From positions 4,209,501 through 4,273,500 of the forward strand of contig NZ_CP030850.1 in NCBI RefSeq assembly GCF_003325355.1: DNA of 64,000 bases, written 5' to 3'. Below the pieces are notes generated by a model that did no database searches, had not been told where the DNA came from, and worked only from the letters and a program-made list of their open reading frames with translations. Positions 18,451-27,082 of this stretch are shown here, one piece after another (within the stretch, counting starts at the first letter, position 1; every line of letters starts with the position of its first letter). The translations under genes were made by a program, and so were the position numbers. This DNA is from Runella rosea (GTDB lineage: Bacteria; Bacteroidota; Bacteroidia; Cytophagales; Spirosomataceae).

Positions 18451-20061
18451 GTCTATATCTATACCACTCATCACAAAGTTTTTCTTCACTTTTACCGCTT
18501 CGGTGTGGAAAAACACGGGTTCTGCTAGTTTGTTGGCTTTTACATCGCCCGTATCCCATTGTCCGTTTCCATTTTCATCCACAATTATGCGCAGTGTGTA
18601 CGTAGCGGGTTTTAGATAGGAAAAAACATAAGGTGTTTTGTTACTGATTGATTTAACTACTTCAAACTTATCATCGAGCAGTTCAACGATAAATTTACTT
18701 TTAGCACCCTTTATTTCACCTTCCAATGTGCCGTAGTTTTCCTCATCCATGATGGGGAGCTTATAGATTTTAGCCGGGATTGTGTCGTTTTCTACGCTAA
18801 AGAAAGTGGCTTTGGGAATGACTACTTTGAGTTCACGACGTGCTAAAATAGGTCTCGAAAGTGAAAGAATGGCGTGATTATTGGCCCACGTAAAATCGGA
18901 AATTTTGATAACTTCGGCTTTTGTACTATCGCTAAATATCTGTATTTGATTAAGCCTTGCTTCGGCTACAGGTTTATTAAAGGTTAGTTTTAGGGCAAAA
19001 TTTCTAGGCTCTATTTCGCCATTATCGGGAAAATTTGTCTTCATATCAAAGGGCTCACGGTTGGTGTCGGCGGTCTTCCCTCCTCCCCTAGCTTCCCTGA
19101 ATTTTATCTTCTGGTTATGTTCAAAGGTCAATCCTACCGAGTCAACTATCGTTATTTTGGCCACAAGGGTATCCTTTCGATTTTTAGTGTTATAGAACTT
19201 CAGCTCGTTGGTTCCCGCTTGAAAGTGCGGAATTGAGTCTTCTGGATTGTTAAATTTTACTTTGTATTCGAGGAATCCTTTATCATAATTTATGGAGTAA
19301 TAATTGGCCCTAGGCTGCGTATTTCGCACTTTTGCGGGGGTATTATTGGCCATAAATAGCCTCAACGAAACGCCTGAGATTTGCGTAGAATCAACAATAG
19401 TGATGCTATCCCTTAAATACGCGATTTTTTCGGCCCTTGGATTATAGCTCAAAGAGCGGTTTTTATCGTCAAAAGCATATAGGCGATACTTGTTTGGACG
19501 AATATTTTCAATGCTGTATCGACCCGCGCTATCCGAACGCGTGAAGTAGCTTGGCTTCATTTTTTCAATATTGAGGGTGTCAGAATTTGGGTACAGGCCT
19601 ACCAAGACATCCAACAATGGCTTATCCGAGAGTAAATCTTTTACCTGCCCACCCACAGAGGCAGAGTCAATCCCTACACCAGTACTGAATACAACGCGAA
19701 GATTTCGGGCTGGATTTTTTTCGCTAAAATCTTTGATGGCGTCGCCAAAGGAAAGGGAATAAGTGGTGGCGCTGTCAAGCGATTTTTTAAATTTAATTTG
19801 CAGTCCCGTTGGCCGGGCCTTAAAATCATACTCCCCAGCATCTGGAGTAATCAGGAGTTTTTGCTGTAAATTTTCTGCAACTATGTACTCATCAAACTCT
19901 AGGTCAACGGTTCGTCCTTGATAATTTGTTTGCTTATTGTTAGGGATGCTTGATATAAGATTTGGTGGTACGGTGTCCCTCTTTCCTCCCGTAGGCGAAA
20001 TGGGCTGAGCGCAGGATGTAACCAAAATATACAGTATAATGTAGAATGAAAAATTTCTCAT
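18436..20061 (-). CDS. Ig-like domain lipoprotein
   Basis: A 541-residue lipoprotein. The frame opens at 20190, but MRNFSFYIILYILVTSC at 20061 gives a proper signal peptide with lipobox (VTSC), so this start is chosen. The motif SPTGGKRDTVPPNLISSIP after the anchor, followed by a bacterial Ig-like fold (Big_5 type, about 40-130, FDEYI, FGDAIKDFSEKN), is characteristic of a conserved Bacteroidota lipoprotein family. Further beta domains follow, one resembling a carboxypeptidase regulatory fold near 150-210. Role unknown, presumably at the cell surface. Its 3' end overlaps the DnaA-box cluster. Confidence 0.8.
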   Translation of the reverse strand: MRNFSFYIILYILVTSCAQPISPTGGKRDTVPPNLISSIPNNKQTNYQGRTVDLEFDEYIVAENLQQKLLITPDAGEYDFKARPTGLQIKFKKSLDSATTYSLSFGDAIKDFSEKNPARNLRVVFSTGVGIDSASVGGQVKDLLSDKPLLDVLVGLYPNSDTLNIEKMKPSYFTRSDSAGRYSIENIRPNKYRLYAFDDKNRSLSYNPRAEKIAYLRDSITIVDSTQISGVSLRLFMANNTPAKVRNTQPRANYYSINYDKGFLEYKVKFNNPEDSIPHFQAGTNELKFYNTKNRKDTLVAKITIVDSVGLTFEHNQKIKFREARGGGKTADTNREPFDMKTNFPDNGEIEPRNFALKLTFNKPVAEARLNQIQIFSDSTKAEVIKISDFTWANNHAILSLSRPILARRELKVVIPKATFFSVENDTIPAKIYKLPIMDEENYGTLEGEIKGAKSKFIVELLDDKFEVVKSISNKTPYVFSYLKPATYTLRIIVDENGNGQWDTGDVKANKLAEPVFFHTEAVKVKKNFVMSGIDIDLSTK

Positions 20062-20241
20062 TAGGTGATTGTGAGAATGAAAAACTGGTTTGTAAGTTAT
20101 CTTTATCATGCTTTTAGCAGACAGTTTTTTTATGTTATACAAGTGTGATTGTTTTGATACAACGAACAAATGGTTTGAAAGCCTTTGCAAATTAACATCT
20201 TTTAAATCCTCAAGTTGAATTTAGGGGTGTATTGCAAAAAT

Positions 20242-20268
20242 AAAAGGTGACCATCAAGGCCACCTTTT
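20242..20268 (-). terminator. Terminator of mnmG
   Basis: AAAAGGTGACC at 20242-20252 pairs with GGCCACCTTTT at 20258-20268 with one mismatch. On the minus strand the hairpin is followed by a run rich in T. It lies 29 bases after the mnmG stop. Confidence 0.75.
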
Positions 20269-20297
20269 ATTAACATCTTTTAACGACTTATCTGTAT

Positions 20298-22160
20298 TTA
20301 TCTTCCCAAGTAAATCATCAATACAGATACATCAGATGGACTGACGCCACTTATTCTGGAAGCTTGCCCAAGTGTACCTGGACGGAGGCTTTTGAGTTTT
20401 TGACGCCCTTCAAATGACAGAGCGGATACGCGGTCGTAGTCGAAATTTGGGATGATTTCAAGGTCCTCTAATCTATTCATCTTTTCTACCATGAGGTATT
20501 CTTTCTCAATGTAGCTTTCGTATTTTACCGTAATCATTGCTTGCTCTAAAGCTTCTTCATCGAATTGATTCAGAAAACCTGCGAAGGAACCCTTTAGGTT
20601 CTTGATGTCATCTATTTCAATATCGGGTCGTTTTAGCAACTGATATAAAGGCTGTTTTTCCCGAATTGTTGCGGTGCCCAATTGAACAAGTTGTTCATTT
20701 ATTTCTTCAGGTTGAGCTTTGATGGTTTTGAGTTCTTTTAAAATTAACTCGGTATTAGCCACTTTTTCACGAACGCGTTGAAGTCGAGATTCAGCAGCGA
20801 GCCCGAGTTTGTAACCTTTTTCTGTAAGACGAATGTCTGCGTTATCTTGTCGTAAAAGAGTACGGTATTCTGCCCTTGACGTAAACATTCGGTAAGGTTC
20901 GTCTGTGCCTTTATTGACGAGGTCATCTACTAATACGCCAATGTAGGCTTCTGAACGCTTTAAAACGAAGGGCTCCAATTCGTGTGTGTTTTGATGAGCG
21001 TTAATACCCGCGATTAATCCCTGACATGCGGCTTCTTCATAACCCGTTGTCCCGTTGATTTGTCCTGCAAAAAATAGGTTCTTGATAAGGTGGGTTTCGA
21101 GGGTTAACTTTAACTGAGTAGGTGGGAAATAATCGTATTCTATGGCGTAGCCAGGACGAAACATTTTTGCGTTTTCAAACCCAGGTATTAGGCGTAGTGC
21201 CTTGTATTGAACATCTTCTGGAAGTGATGTAGAAAAACCGTTTACGTAAATTTCAACGGTGTTCCATCCTTCTGGCTCTACAAAAATCTGATGTCTGTCT
21301 TTGTCGGCAAATCGGTTGATTTTATCTTCAACCGAAGGACAGTAACGAGGCCCTAACCCTTTGATGCGTCCTGAAAACATCGGTGATTTATCAAACCCTG
21401 TGCGCAAAGCAGCATGAACTTCTTCGTTTGTGTACGTAATCCAACAGCTTCTTTGGTGTTCAAGCTTAGGGGTTGATGTGTACGAAAATTTAGCGGGATT
21501 CTCATCGCCAGGCTGTTCTTCCATACGTGTGTAATCCAGCGAACGCCCATCTATGCGCGGTGGTGTTCCTGTTTTCATTCGCCCCGATTCAAAGCCTAAT
21601 TCAATCAATTGCTCAGTTATTCCTGTTGCTGACTTCTCTCCTACTCTTCCTCCGCCAAAGTTTTTTTCTCCAATGTGTATTAATCCATTCAAAAAAGTAC
21701 CATTAGTCAAGACTACTGATTTGCTTTGTATTTCGATTCCGAGGCTTGTTTTTATTCCTGCCACCGCTCCATTTTTGACAATAAGCTCACGAACTGTGTC
21801 TTGCCAAAAATCCACATTGGGTGTTTGTTCAAGGGTTAAACGCCATTCTTCTGCAAAACGCATACGGTCGCTTTGGCATCTTGGCGACCACATGGCGGGT
21901 CCCTTTGAGCGGTTGAGCATTCTGAATTGAATCATTGTTTTGTCGCTGATAATTCCAGACTGTCCACCAAGTGCATCTATTTCTCTTACTATTTGTCCCT
22001 TAGCTACACCTCCCATTGCGGGGTTACAAGACATCTGTGCTATGGTGTGCATGTTCATCGTAACGAGCAAAACTTTGGACCCCATGTTTGCCGCTGCCGC
22101 TGCCGCTTCACATCCTGCATGGCCTGCCCCAACCACAATTACATCGTATTTTGGAAACAT
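20298..22160 (-). CDS. mnmG: tRNA uridine-5-carboxymethylaminomethyl modification enzyme MnmG (GidA)
   Basis: FAD-dependent enzyme that, with MnmE, installs the carboxymethylaminomethyl group on U34 of certain tRNAs. The 620-residue length is typical. The FAD site GAGHAG is at residues 11-16, followed by MSCNPAMGG and GTPPRIDGR, both strongly conserved, and the C-terminal helical domain ends with LRPGTLGQASRISGVSP. mnmE is not in the window. Its position next to the DnaA-box cluster reflects the classical gidA-oriC linkage. A terminator follows and parS-like sites lie just upstream. Confidence 0.97.
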   Translation of the reverse strand: MFPKYDVIVVGAGHAGCEAAAAAANMGSKVLLVTMNMHTIAQMSCNPAMGGVAKGQIVREIDALGGQSGIISDKTMIQFRMLNRSKGPAMWSPRCQSDRMRFAEEWRLTLEQTPNVDFWQDTVRELIVKNGAVAGIKTSLGIEIQSKSVVLTNGTFLNGLIHIGEKNFGGGRVGEKSATGITEQLIELGFESGRMKTGTPPRIDGRSLDYTRMEEQPGDENPAKFSYTSTPKLEHQRSCWITYTNEEVHAALRTGFDKSPMFSGRIKGLGPRYCPSVEDKINRFADKDRHQIFVEPEGWNTVEIYVNGFSTSLPEDVQYKALRLIPGFENAKMFRPGYAIEYDYFPPTQLKLTLETHLIKNLFFAGQINGTTGYEEAACQGLIAGINAHQNTHELEPFVLKRSEAYIGVLVDDLVNKGTDEPYRMFTSRAEYRTLLRQDNADIRLTEKGYKLGLAAESRLQRVREKVANTELILKELKTIKAQPEEINEQLVQLGTATIREKQPLYQLLKRPDIEIDDIKNLKGSFAGFLNQFDEEALEQAMITVKYESYIEKEYLMVEKMNRLEDLEIIPNFDYDRVSALSFEGRQKLKSLRPGTLGQASRISGVSPSDVSVLMIYLGR

Positions 22161-22193
22161 CTGTTATTCGTTTTAAATGTTGTTATTTTTGCC

Positions 22194-22209
22194 TGTTTCA
22201 CGTGTTTTT
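22194..22209. promoter_or_regulatory. parS-like site 1 (half-conserved)
   Basis: TGTTTCACGTGTTTTT agrees with the parS consensus TGTTNCACGTGNAACA over the left half and centre but not the right half. It lies between mnmG and ybeY, about 3.9 kb from the DnaA-box cluster. Confidence 0.4.
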
Positions 22210-22225
22210 GTAAAAATCGCCAAAA

Positions 22226-22241
22226 CGTTCCACGTGAAGCA
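22226..22241. promoter_or_regulatory. parS-like site 2
   Basis: CGTTCCACGTGAAGCA matches TGTTNCACGTGNAACA at 14 of 16 positions, counting the two N positions. It starts 32 bases after site 1, close to three helical turns. ParB binding near the origin is the inferred role; parA and parB are not in the window. Confidence 0.55.
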
Positions 22242-22268
22242 TTTGTTATTGTATTGATATATAGCGAG

Positions 22269-22682
22269 TTATGAGGTTACTAGGTAGAAGTCCTCTTTTG
22301 CCCTCATTTCATGTTCCTGTTCATCTTCGTGGTCGTCATAACCAACTAAATGTAAAATGCCATGAGCTAAAACACGAAGAAGCTCTTCTTCGAAAGGTTT
22401 GTTTAGTTCTTGGGCGTTGTCTTTTACTCTGTCGATGCTAATGAAAATATCACCTTCGACTACAGCCTCTTCTTCGCTATTATCAAAAGTGATAATATCG
22501 GTATAAAAGTCATGTTCAAGGTATTGTCGATTTACATTAAGAAGGTATTCATCAGAACAAAAAATATAGTTGAGTTGGTTCAGCGTAAAGCCCTCTGCTT
22601 TGATGATGCTCTGAAGCCAAGATTTGGTTTTGCGGGGTTGCGGAACTTTAAAGTCCACATCTTCAATAAAAAACTGAATCAT
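22269..22682 (-). CDS. ybeY: Endoribonuclease YbeY (rRNA maturation)
   Basis: A 137-residue zinc-dependent ribonuclease of the YbeY/UPF0054 family, involved in 16S rRNA 3'-end maturation and ribosome quality control. The metal site is HGILHLVGYDDHED near residues 111-124. The third His is one residue later than in the usual HGxLHLxGYDH pattern because of an extra Asp. LNYIFCSDEYLLNVNRQYL and TDIITFD are also typical. The gene has a convincing promoter overlapping the end of the radical SAM gene and a stem-loop in its leader. Confidence 0.92.
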   Translation of the reverse strand: MIQFFIEDVDFKVPQPRKTKSWLQSIIKAEGFTLNQLNYIFCSDEYLLNVNRQYLEHDFYTDIITFDNSEEEAVVEGDIFISIDRVKDNAQELNKPFEEELLRVLAHGILHLVGYDDHEDEQEHEMRAKEDFYLVTS

Positions 22683-22710
22683 TTTATGTAGGTAAAATAG
22701 AAGAAATGAC

Positions 22711-22741
22711 TTTCAGATATTTATTCAATAACTATCTGAAA
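22711..22741 (-). terminator. Stem-loop upstream of ybeY
   Basis: TTTCAGATA at 22711-22719 pairs perfectly with TATCTGAAA at 22733-22741 around a 13-base loop. It may end the radical SAM transcript or sit in the ybeY leader; no T run follows, so the role is unclear. Confidence 0.4.
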
Positions 22742-22756
22742 ACCAATAAAGATTTG

Positions 22757-22788
22757 CAAAATTAGGTAACTGAGCGGTAAGATTCAAA
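22757..22788 (-). promoter_or_regulatory. Bacteroidota-type promoter of ybeY
   Basis: On the minus strand, TTTG (22785-22788) is followed after 20 bases by TAATTTTG (22757-22764), a full match to the -33/-7 consensus. Transcription would start near 22751, giving a leader of about 70 bases. Confidence 0.6.
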
Positions 22789-23755
22789 ATAACTGTTTCC
22801 AGGTACCTTTGATGAAGTTGTATTTAAGCGTACTCGGAAGGGCTTTCCACCAGTATTTGTTGATTTCTACGGCAAAGGAAGGCTGCATATAGCAGTTGAT
22901 GGCACAACCTTCACAGGCAGGTAGGCGGCCTTCAAGGGCAATTAATTTTTGAACTTCATCTGACTGGTACAGTTCTTCTAAGTGATTTTCAATGGGAAAT
23001 TCTTTTAACCCCAAATGATAACATGGAAGCACCAGCTTATTTTCGGGAGAAATGACAATGGTTGTACTTCCAGCTAAACAGACTGGATTGTCCACGTGGT
23101 TACCGCCGTCAATTCTAAGTTGTACAAAAGCGTCATTTAAATAAATATTGCGCTTTTTACCCCAATTTCGTAATTCTTGTAGCGCCGAAGAGGATAATTG
23201 AGAACCTACGTTGTTATATTCAAAAACAGGGTTCAATATCAATACCAAATCATTGGGCAGGCAAATGTCTTTCCATAATTGTTCAATTTGGTGGATATTA
23301 TTTTCAAAAACGGTGAATAAAATATCAGGACGTTCATTCAATGATTTTGCAATTTGAATAGACTCCATCACTTTGTCAAAACACTTCACCCCACGCGATG
23401 TATCATGCTCCTCTTTATTAGGTGAGTCGAGTGAGAAATGGAGCATGTCAATCAATCCGCGCAGTTTAGAGGCGTATTTGGGATAAAGCAACCCGTTAGA
23501 TGTGACGGTAGTTAATAATCCTGCATTTTTTGCGGCTCGGAGAAGCTCATCCAATTGACGATGGAGAAGAGGCTCTCCCCCCGTAAAATCAACAACTTTT
23601 ACCCCAAGTTTTTTGAGTGCCTCAAAATTGGCTTTGGCATTTTCTAACGTAACATAAGGCGACGGCCTTTCCCATATATCACAAAAGCTACAGGTGGCGT
23701 TACAACGGTACGTCACGTAGTAATTGCATAAAACAGGATGGGAAACAAGGCGCAT
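22784..23755 (-). CDS. Radical SAM protein with C-terminal SPASM-like cysteines
   Basis: A 323-residue radical SAM protein. The [4Fe-4S]-binding CNATCSFC motif lies at Cys18-Cys22-Cys25, then DFTGGEPLL, the SAM-binding GGE. The C-terminal part has CLAG, LPCYH and CEGCAINC cysteines resembling a SPASM auxiliary cluster domain. The frame extends to an ATG at 23803, but MRLVSHPVLCNYYVTYRC at 23755 matches the family N-terminus better. Related proteins act in peptide or cofactor maturation, but no substrate peptide gene is visible here. It lies downstream of accD, beyond a terminator. Confidence 0.88.
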   Translation of the reverse strand: MRLVSHPVLCNYYVTYRCNATCSFCDIWERPSPYVTLENAKANFEALKKLGVKVVDFTGGEPLLHRQLDELLRAAKNAGLLTTVTSNGLLYPKYASKLRGLIDMLHFSLDSPNKEEHDTSRGVKCFDKVMESIQIAKSLNERPDILFTVFENNIHQIEQLWKDICLPNDLVLILNPVFEYNNVGSQLSSSALQELRNWGKKRNIYLNDAFVQLRIDGGNHVDNPVCLAGSTTIVISPENKLVLPCYHLGLKEFPIENHLEELYQSDEVQKLIALEGRLPACEGCAINCYMQPSFAVEINKYWWKALPSTLKYNFIKGTWKQLF

Positions 23756-23781
23756 AGTTTCAAATGAAAAAGTGCATAAAA

Positions 23782-23827
23782 AGCAAAAAGACCGCAAATA
23801 CATCTTCTGTTATTGCGGCCTTTTGCT
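23782..23827 (-). terminator. Terminator of accD
   Basis: AGCAAAAAGACCGCAA at 23782-23797 pairs with TTGCGGCCTTTTGCT at 23813-23827 almost fully. It lies 10 bases beyond the accD stop and just upstream of the radical SAM start. Confidence 0.7.
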
Positions 23828-23837
23828 TAAAAACCAA

Positions 23838-24680
23838 TTATTGCAGCATTCGCAACAGGCTTGCCAATTTATCTTTTAAATCTTTTCGATCGACAATAAA
23901 GTCTAAAAAGCCGTGTTCCAATACAAATTCAGCACTTTGAAATCCTTTAGGGAGATCTTTACCGATGGTTTCACGAATAACTCTCGGACCCGCAAAACCG
24001 ATAAGGGCGCCTGGTTCTGCGATATTAAAATCGCCCAACATGGCGTAAGATGCCGTTACGCCCCCCGTTGTGGGGTCGGTCAAAAGAGAGATATACGGCA
24101 GTTTGGCTTCTGACAACAGCGCCAATTTAGCGGATGTTTTGGCCATTTGCATCAATGAATATCCTGCTTCCATCATCCGCGCACCTCCCGACCGGGAAAT
24201 CATTAGAAATGGCTTTCTGTTTTGTAATGCATGGTCGATTCCGCGCGCAATCTTCTCCCCTACAACCGAGCCCATTGAGCCGCCTATAAAGTTGAAATCC
24301 ATACAGCTTACCACAATGTCAATATCGTCCATTTTGCCGTAAGCGGTACGTACTGCATCTTTCAGGCCCGTTTTTTTGACGGTATCACGAATACGGTCTG
24401 GGTATTTCTTAGTGTCTTCAAATTCAAGAGGATCTCCTGAAATCATATCGGCATCGAGTTCAGTGTATTCGGCCTCGTCAAATAAGACACTGAAGTAGGC
24501 TTCTGACCCGATTTTTTCGTGATAATTGCATTTTACACAGGTGTATGCATTGAGTTTATGCTCTCGCGTATGCATCACATGCTTGCAACTAGGACACTGG
24601 TACCAAAGCCCGTCGGGGGCTTCGCGTTTCATTTCTGTGGGCGTTTGAATGCCTCTCTCTTTTCTGGTAAACCAAGACAT
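23838..24680 (-). CDS. accD: Acetyl-CoA carboxylase carboxyltransferase subunit beta
   Basis: One half of the carboxyltransferase that makes malonyl-CoA for fatty acid synthesis. The 280-residue protein starts with the AccD zinc ribbon, Cys29, Cys32, Cys48 and Cys51, then the crotonase-like core with [29 protein letters not shown] and [12 protein letters not shown], which form the CoA and oxyanion site. The partner accA is not in the window. A terminator follows directly. Confidence 0.96.
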   Translation of the reverse strand: MSWFTRKERGIQTPTEMKREAPDGLWYQCPSCKHVMHTREHKLNAYTCVKCNYHEKIGSEAYFSVLFDEAEYTELDADMISGDPLEFEDTKKYPDRIRDTVKKTGLKDAVRTAYGKMDDIDIVVSCMDFNFIGGSMGSVVGEKIARGIDHALQNRKPFLMISRSGGARMMEAGYSLMQMAKTSAKLALLSEAKLPYISLLTDPTTGGVTASYAMLGDFNIAEPGALIGFAGPRVIRETIGKDLPKGFQSAEFVLEHGFLDFIVDRKDLKDKLASLLRMLQ

Positions 24681-24821
24681 AAAAAGTCAGCAGTTAACAG
24701 TTTAAAATATACAGTCCAGCGTTAGAGGTGTTAAATGCCTCACTTACAGCAAAATAATAACGAGTAACGCAGAAACTGCCGCAAAAGCGGCCTCAAAGAT
24801 ACTAAGAAATTTATCTATGCA

Positions 24822-25523
24822 TCAAAGAGTTAAATAATACTTGCGTTTGGATTCTGGAAAACGCTCAATTGCGTAACGCAAAGCGGTACGTGGCATTTGT
24901 TTTACATGGGTATCCAAAAACTCTTCCAGCACTAAATCATCACGTTTACCCACTTCTCGAAGCATCCAGCCTACTGCCTTGTGAATAAGGTCATGGGTAT
25001 GCGTAAGAAGAATTTCTGCAATTCGAATCGTATCGGAAAATTGATTTCGTGAAATAAAATACCAGGTTGACACAATCGCGACGCGTTGGGCCCAAAGGTG
25101 GGACCGCTGAGCTAAATCGTATAAAATGCTCCTGTCTTTATTTAACAGATAAGCTCCAACAATATCACGACAAGTGACATCAACCAAATCCCAATTATTG
25201 ATGTAATCGAGGTTTGATAAATAGATTTCAAAAATAATATGTTGGGTGGTTTCGTCCTTTTTTGATTTTTGAAACCGTTTCATCAGCCCAATCAATGCAG
25301 CCATCCGAAATTCATGGTAAGGACTGTGAAGGAGTTCGGTCCATTCTTCGATTGTTAGGGTGGGATATTTTTTTACAATTTCTCTGATTTCGGGCATTGT
25401 AATACCCAGAAATACATCCCCTTCACCGTATTGGCCTTTTCCTGTTTTGAAAAAGCGACAAAGAAAGGCAGCCTTTTCGGGGCTGCCTAGTTGTTGTAAA
25501 TCTTTTTTTATTTGTGATAGCAT
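24822..25523 (-). CDS. DNA alkylation repair protein (AlkD-like HEAT repeat)
   Basis: A 233-residue all-helical protein of the DNA_alkylation family (AlkD/AlkC type), DNA glycosylases that excise positively charged alkylated bases. Typical segments are GDVFLGITMPEIREIVKKY near the N-terminus, YHEFRMAALIGL, NNWDLVDVTCRDI (the Trp-Asp region that in AlkD contacts the lesion) and HKAVGWMLREVGKRD. The frame is open well upstream through the end of ftsZ, but MLSQIKKDLQQLG at 25523 is the sensible start. It begins 7 bases after the ftsZ stop, so it is probably the last gene of the division operon. Confidence 0.87.
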   Translation of the reverse strand: MLSQIKKDLQQLGSPEKAAFLCRFFKTGKGQYGEGDVFLGITMPEIREIVKKYPTLTIEEWTELLHSPYHEFRMAALIGLMKRFQKSKKDETTQHIIFEIYLSNLDYINNWDLVDVTCRDIVGAYLLNKDRSILYDLAQRSHLWAQRVAIVSTWYFISRNQFSDTIRIAEILLTHTHDLIHKAVGWMLREVGKRDDLVLEEFLDTHVKQMPRTALRYAIERFPESKRKYYLTL

Positions 25524-25530
25524 CCTATTC

Positions 25531-27033
25531 TTAACGCTTATGCTTGTCCAATTTAATGGGAATAAAAGCTTCTTCAGGAATCGCGGGTTTTTGATGTAAA
25601 ACCACATTTTGACGCAAATAAGCAGGCCGTTCGAGTTCGCTTGCGGAATACTTGCCTTTAGTAATGTCTTGAACAAGTTGCCGCAAAATAGAAGGGTCTT
25701 CCTGTGGTTCTGGATTATCAATAAAAGGCTGTTTACTAACGACTTGATTTGTCTCTTGGTATTCAGGTTTGATTGGTTCTCGTACCACGGGCAAATCAAC
25801 CGTTTGTGTAACAGTTGGTTTTACCTCAACCTTAATTTCTTGTTTAGGTGGTGAGGGCGGATTAAAGGCCGTTGTTGGGGTGGAAGCCTCCAATTTCCCT
25901 TCTTGGGGGCGGTCTATTACAACTCCAGGAACGGGTGGTTTGGGAGACTCAACAACTGTTGGTGTATCTTTTTTTATGGATTTAAAACCAGTAGAATCGT
26001 AGTTGAAAGGCAAATGTGAATCTTCAAAGCCTGCGGCTATGACCGTAACAAGGAGTTGTTCTTTGAGGGTGTCATCAAAAATAACCCCCACTTTACACAT
26101 ATCAGCTTCATCACCAATGAGGCTTTCTATGTAATTTGTGATGGCCATTTGCTCGTCAAGGGTAGCCATGTATTCTTCATCCGTACTTGAAGCAAGGGTG
26201 ATAAGAATTTTTTGAGCGCCCCGAATATCTCGGTTGTTGAGCAAAGGAGAGTTTAAAGCCGCTTCAATCGCCAACTCAGCCCGGTTTTCACCAGAGGCCG
26301 AAGCAGAACTCATTACCGAAGTACCTGCATTTTCAAGCACTTTTTTCACGTCCATGAAGTCGGAGTTTACACTCCCATGAACCGTGATAATCTCAGCAAT
26401 ACTTTTTACGGCATTGGATAAAATATTATCAGCGTGTTCATAAGCCCGTAAAATGGGTAATTTTCCGTATAACTTAGCTAATTCATCATTCAGAATGACC
26501 AAAACTGTGTCACAGTGCTCTTTCAGGGCATTAATTCCTTCAAGTGCTTGGTTTTTCTTACTGCGCCCTTCGTGGCTATAAGGAGCCGTGACAACTGCCA
26601 CGGTAAGCATACCCATTTCTTTGGCTACCTGCGCAATAACAGGGGCTGCTCCTGTACCAGTACCACCGCCCATCCCTGCGGTAATAAATACCATCTGAGT
26701 GGGTGGTTGCATCAGTTGTCGGATGTATTCAATGCTTTCTTCGGCCGCTTTTCGTCCTGTAGCTGAATCAGTTCCCGCTCCGAGTCCCTTAAGCAAATCA
26801 GCGCCCAATTGAATTTTATTTTCAATGGTGCTGCGCATAAGAGCCTGTTTATCGGTATTGCATACCACAAAGCCCACATCCTTAATACCCTTCACATGCA
26901 TGTGGTTGACGGCGTTGCTACCTCCCCCACCTACCCCAATTACTTTGATAATCGGTGCGTCTTCTGAATATTTTGAATTTTCCATGACGTACTCGTAGCC
27001 GTGGTCAAAAACGTTTTTTCTTGCAAAAACCAT
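25531..27033 (-). CDS. ftsZ: Cell division protein FtsZ
   Basis: Tubulin-like GTPase that polymerises into the division ring. The 500-residue protein has IKVIGVGGGGSNAVNHM near 28-44, the tubulin signature GGGTGTGAAP near 120-130, and synergy loop residues. The conserved core ends near 340. A Pro-rich variable linker follows, then a conserved-looking tail (ERPAYLRQNVV) and an extra basic end (KLDKHKR). ATG 27033 has an A/T-rich leader; ATG 26985 (MENSKYSED) is an alternative. It follows ftsA by 49 bases and precedes the AlkD-like gene by 7. Confidence 0.97.
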   Translation of the reverse strand: MVFARKNVFDHGYEYVMENSKYSEDAPIIKVIGVGGGGSNAVNHMHVKGIKDVGFVVCNTDKQALMRSTIENKIQLGADLLKGLGAGTDSATGRKAAEESIEYIRQLMQPPTQMVFITAGMGGGTGTGAAPVIAQVAKEMGMLTVAVVTAPYSHEGRSKKNQALEGINALKEHCDTVLVILNDELAKLYGKLPILRAYEHADNILSNAVKSIAEIITVHGSVNSDFMDVKKVLENAGTSVMSSASASGENRAELAIEAALNSPLLNNRDIRGAQKILITLASSTDEEYMATLDEQMAITNYIESLIGDEADMCKVGVIFDDTLKEQLLVTVIAAGFEDSHLPFNYDSTGFKSIKKDTPTVVESPKPPVPGVVIDRPQEGKLEASTPTTAFNPPSPPKQEIKVEVKPTVTQTVDLPVVREPIKPEYQETNQVVSKQPFIDNPEPQEDPSILRQLVQDITKGKYSASELERPAYLRQNVVLHQKPAIPEEAFIPIKLDKHKR

Positions 27034-27082
27034 AATTTTTTAATGAGAAACAATTGGTGAGGTCGAATTTAAATTTTTGGTG

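Noticed and set aside
20062-20190. Start of the Ig-like lipoprotein at 20190
   Set aside because: This would bury the signal peptide and lipobox 43 residues inside the protein.
22184-22191. TATTTTTG on the plus strand as a promoter
   Set aside because: No plus-strand gene follows; both flanking genes are on the minus strand, so this is probably a chance match in A+T-rich DNA.
25524-25799. N-terminal extension of the AlkD-like protein into ftsZ
   Set aside because: The extension reads ftsZ in another frame and has no family similarity; MLSQIKKDLQQLG is the natural start.
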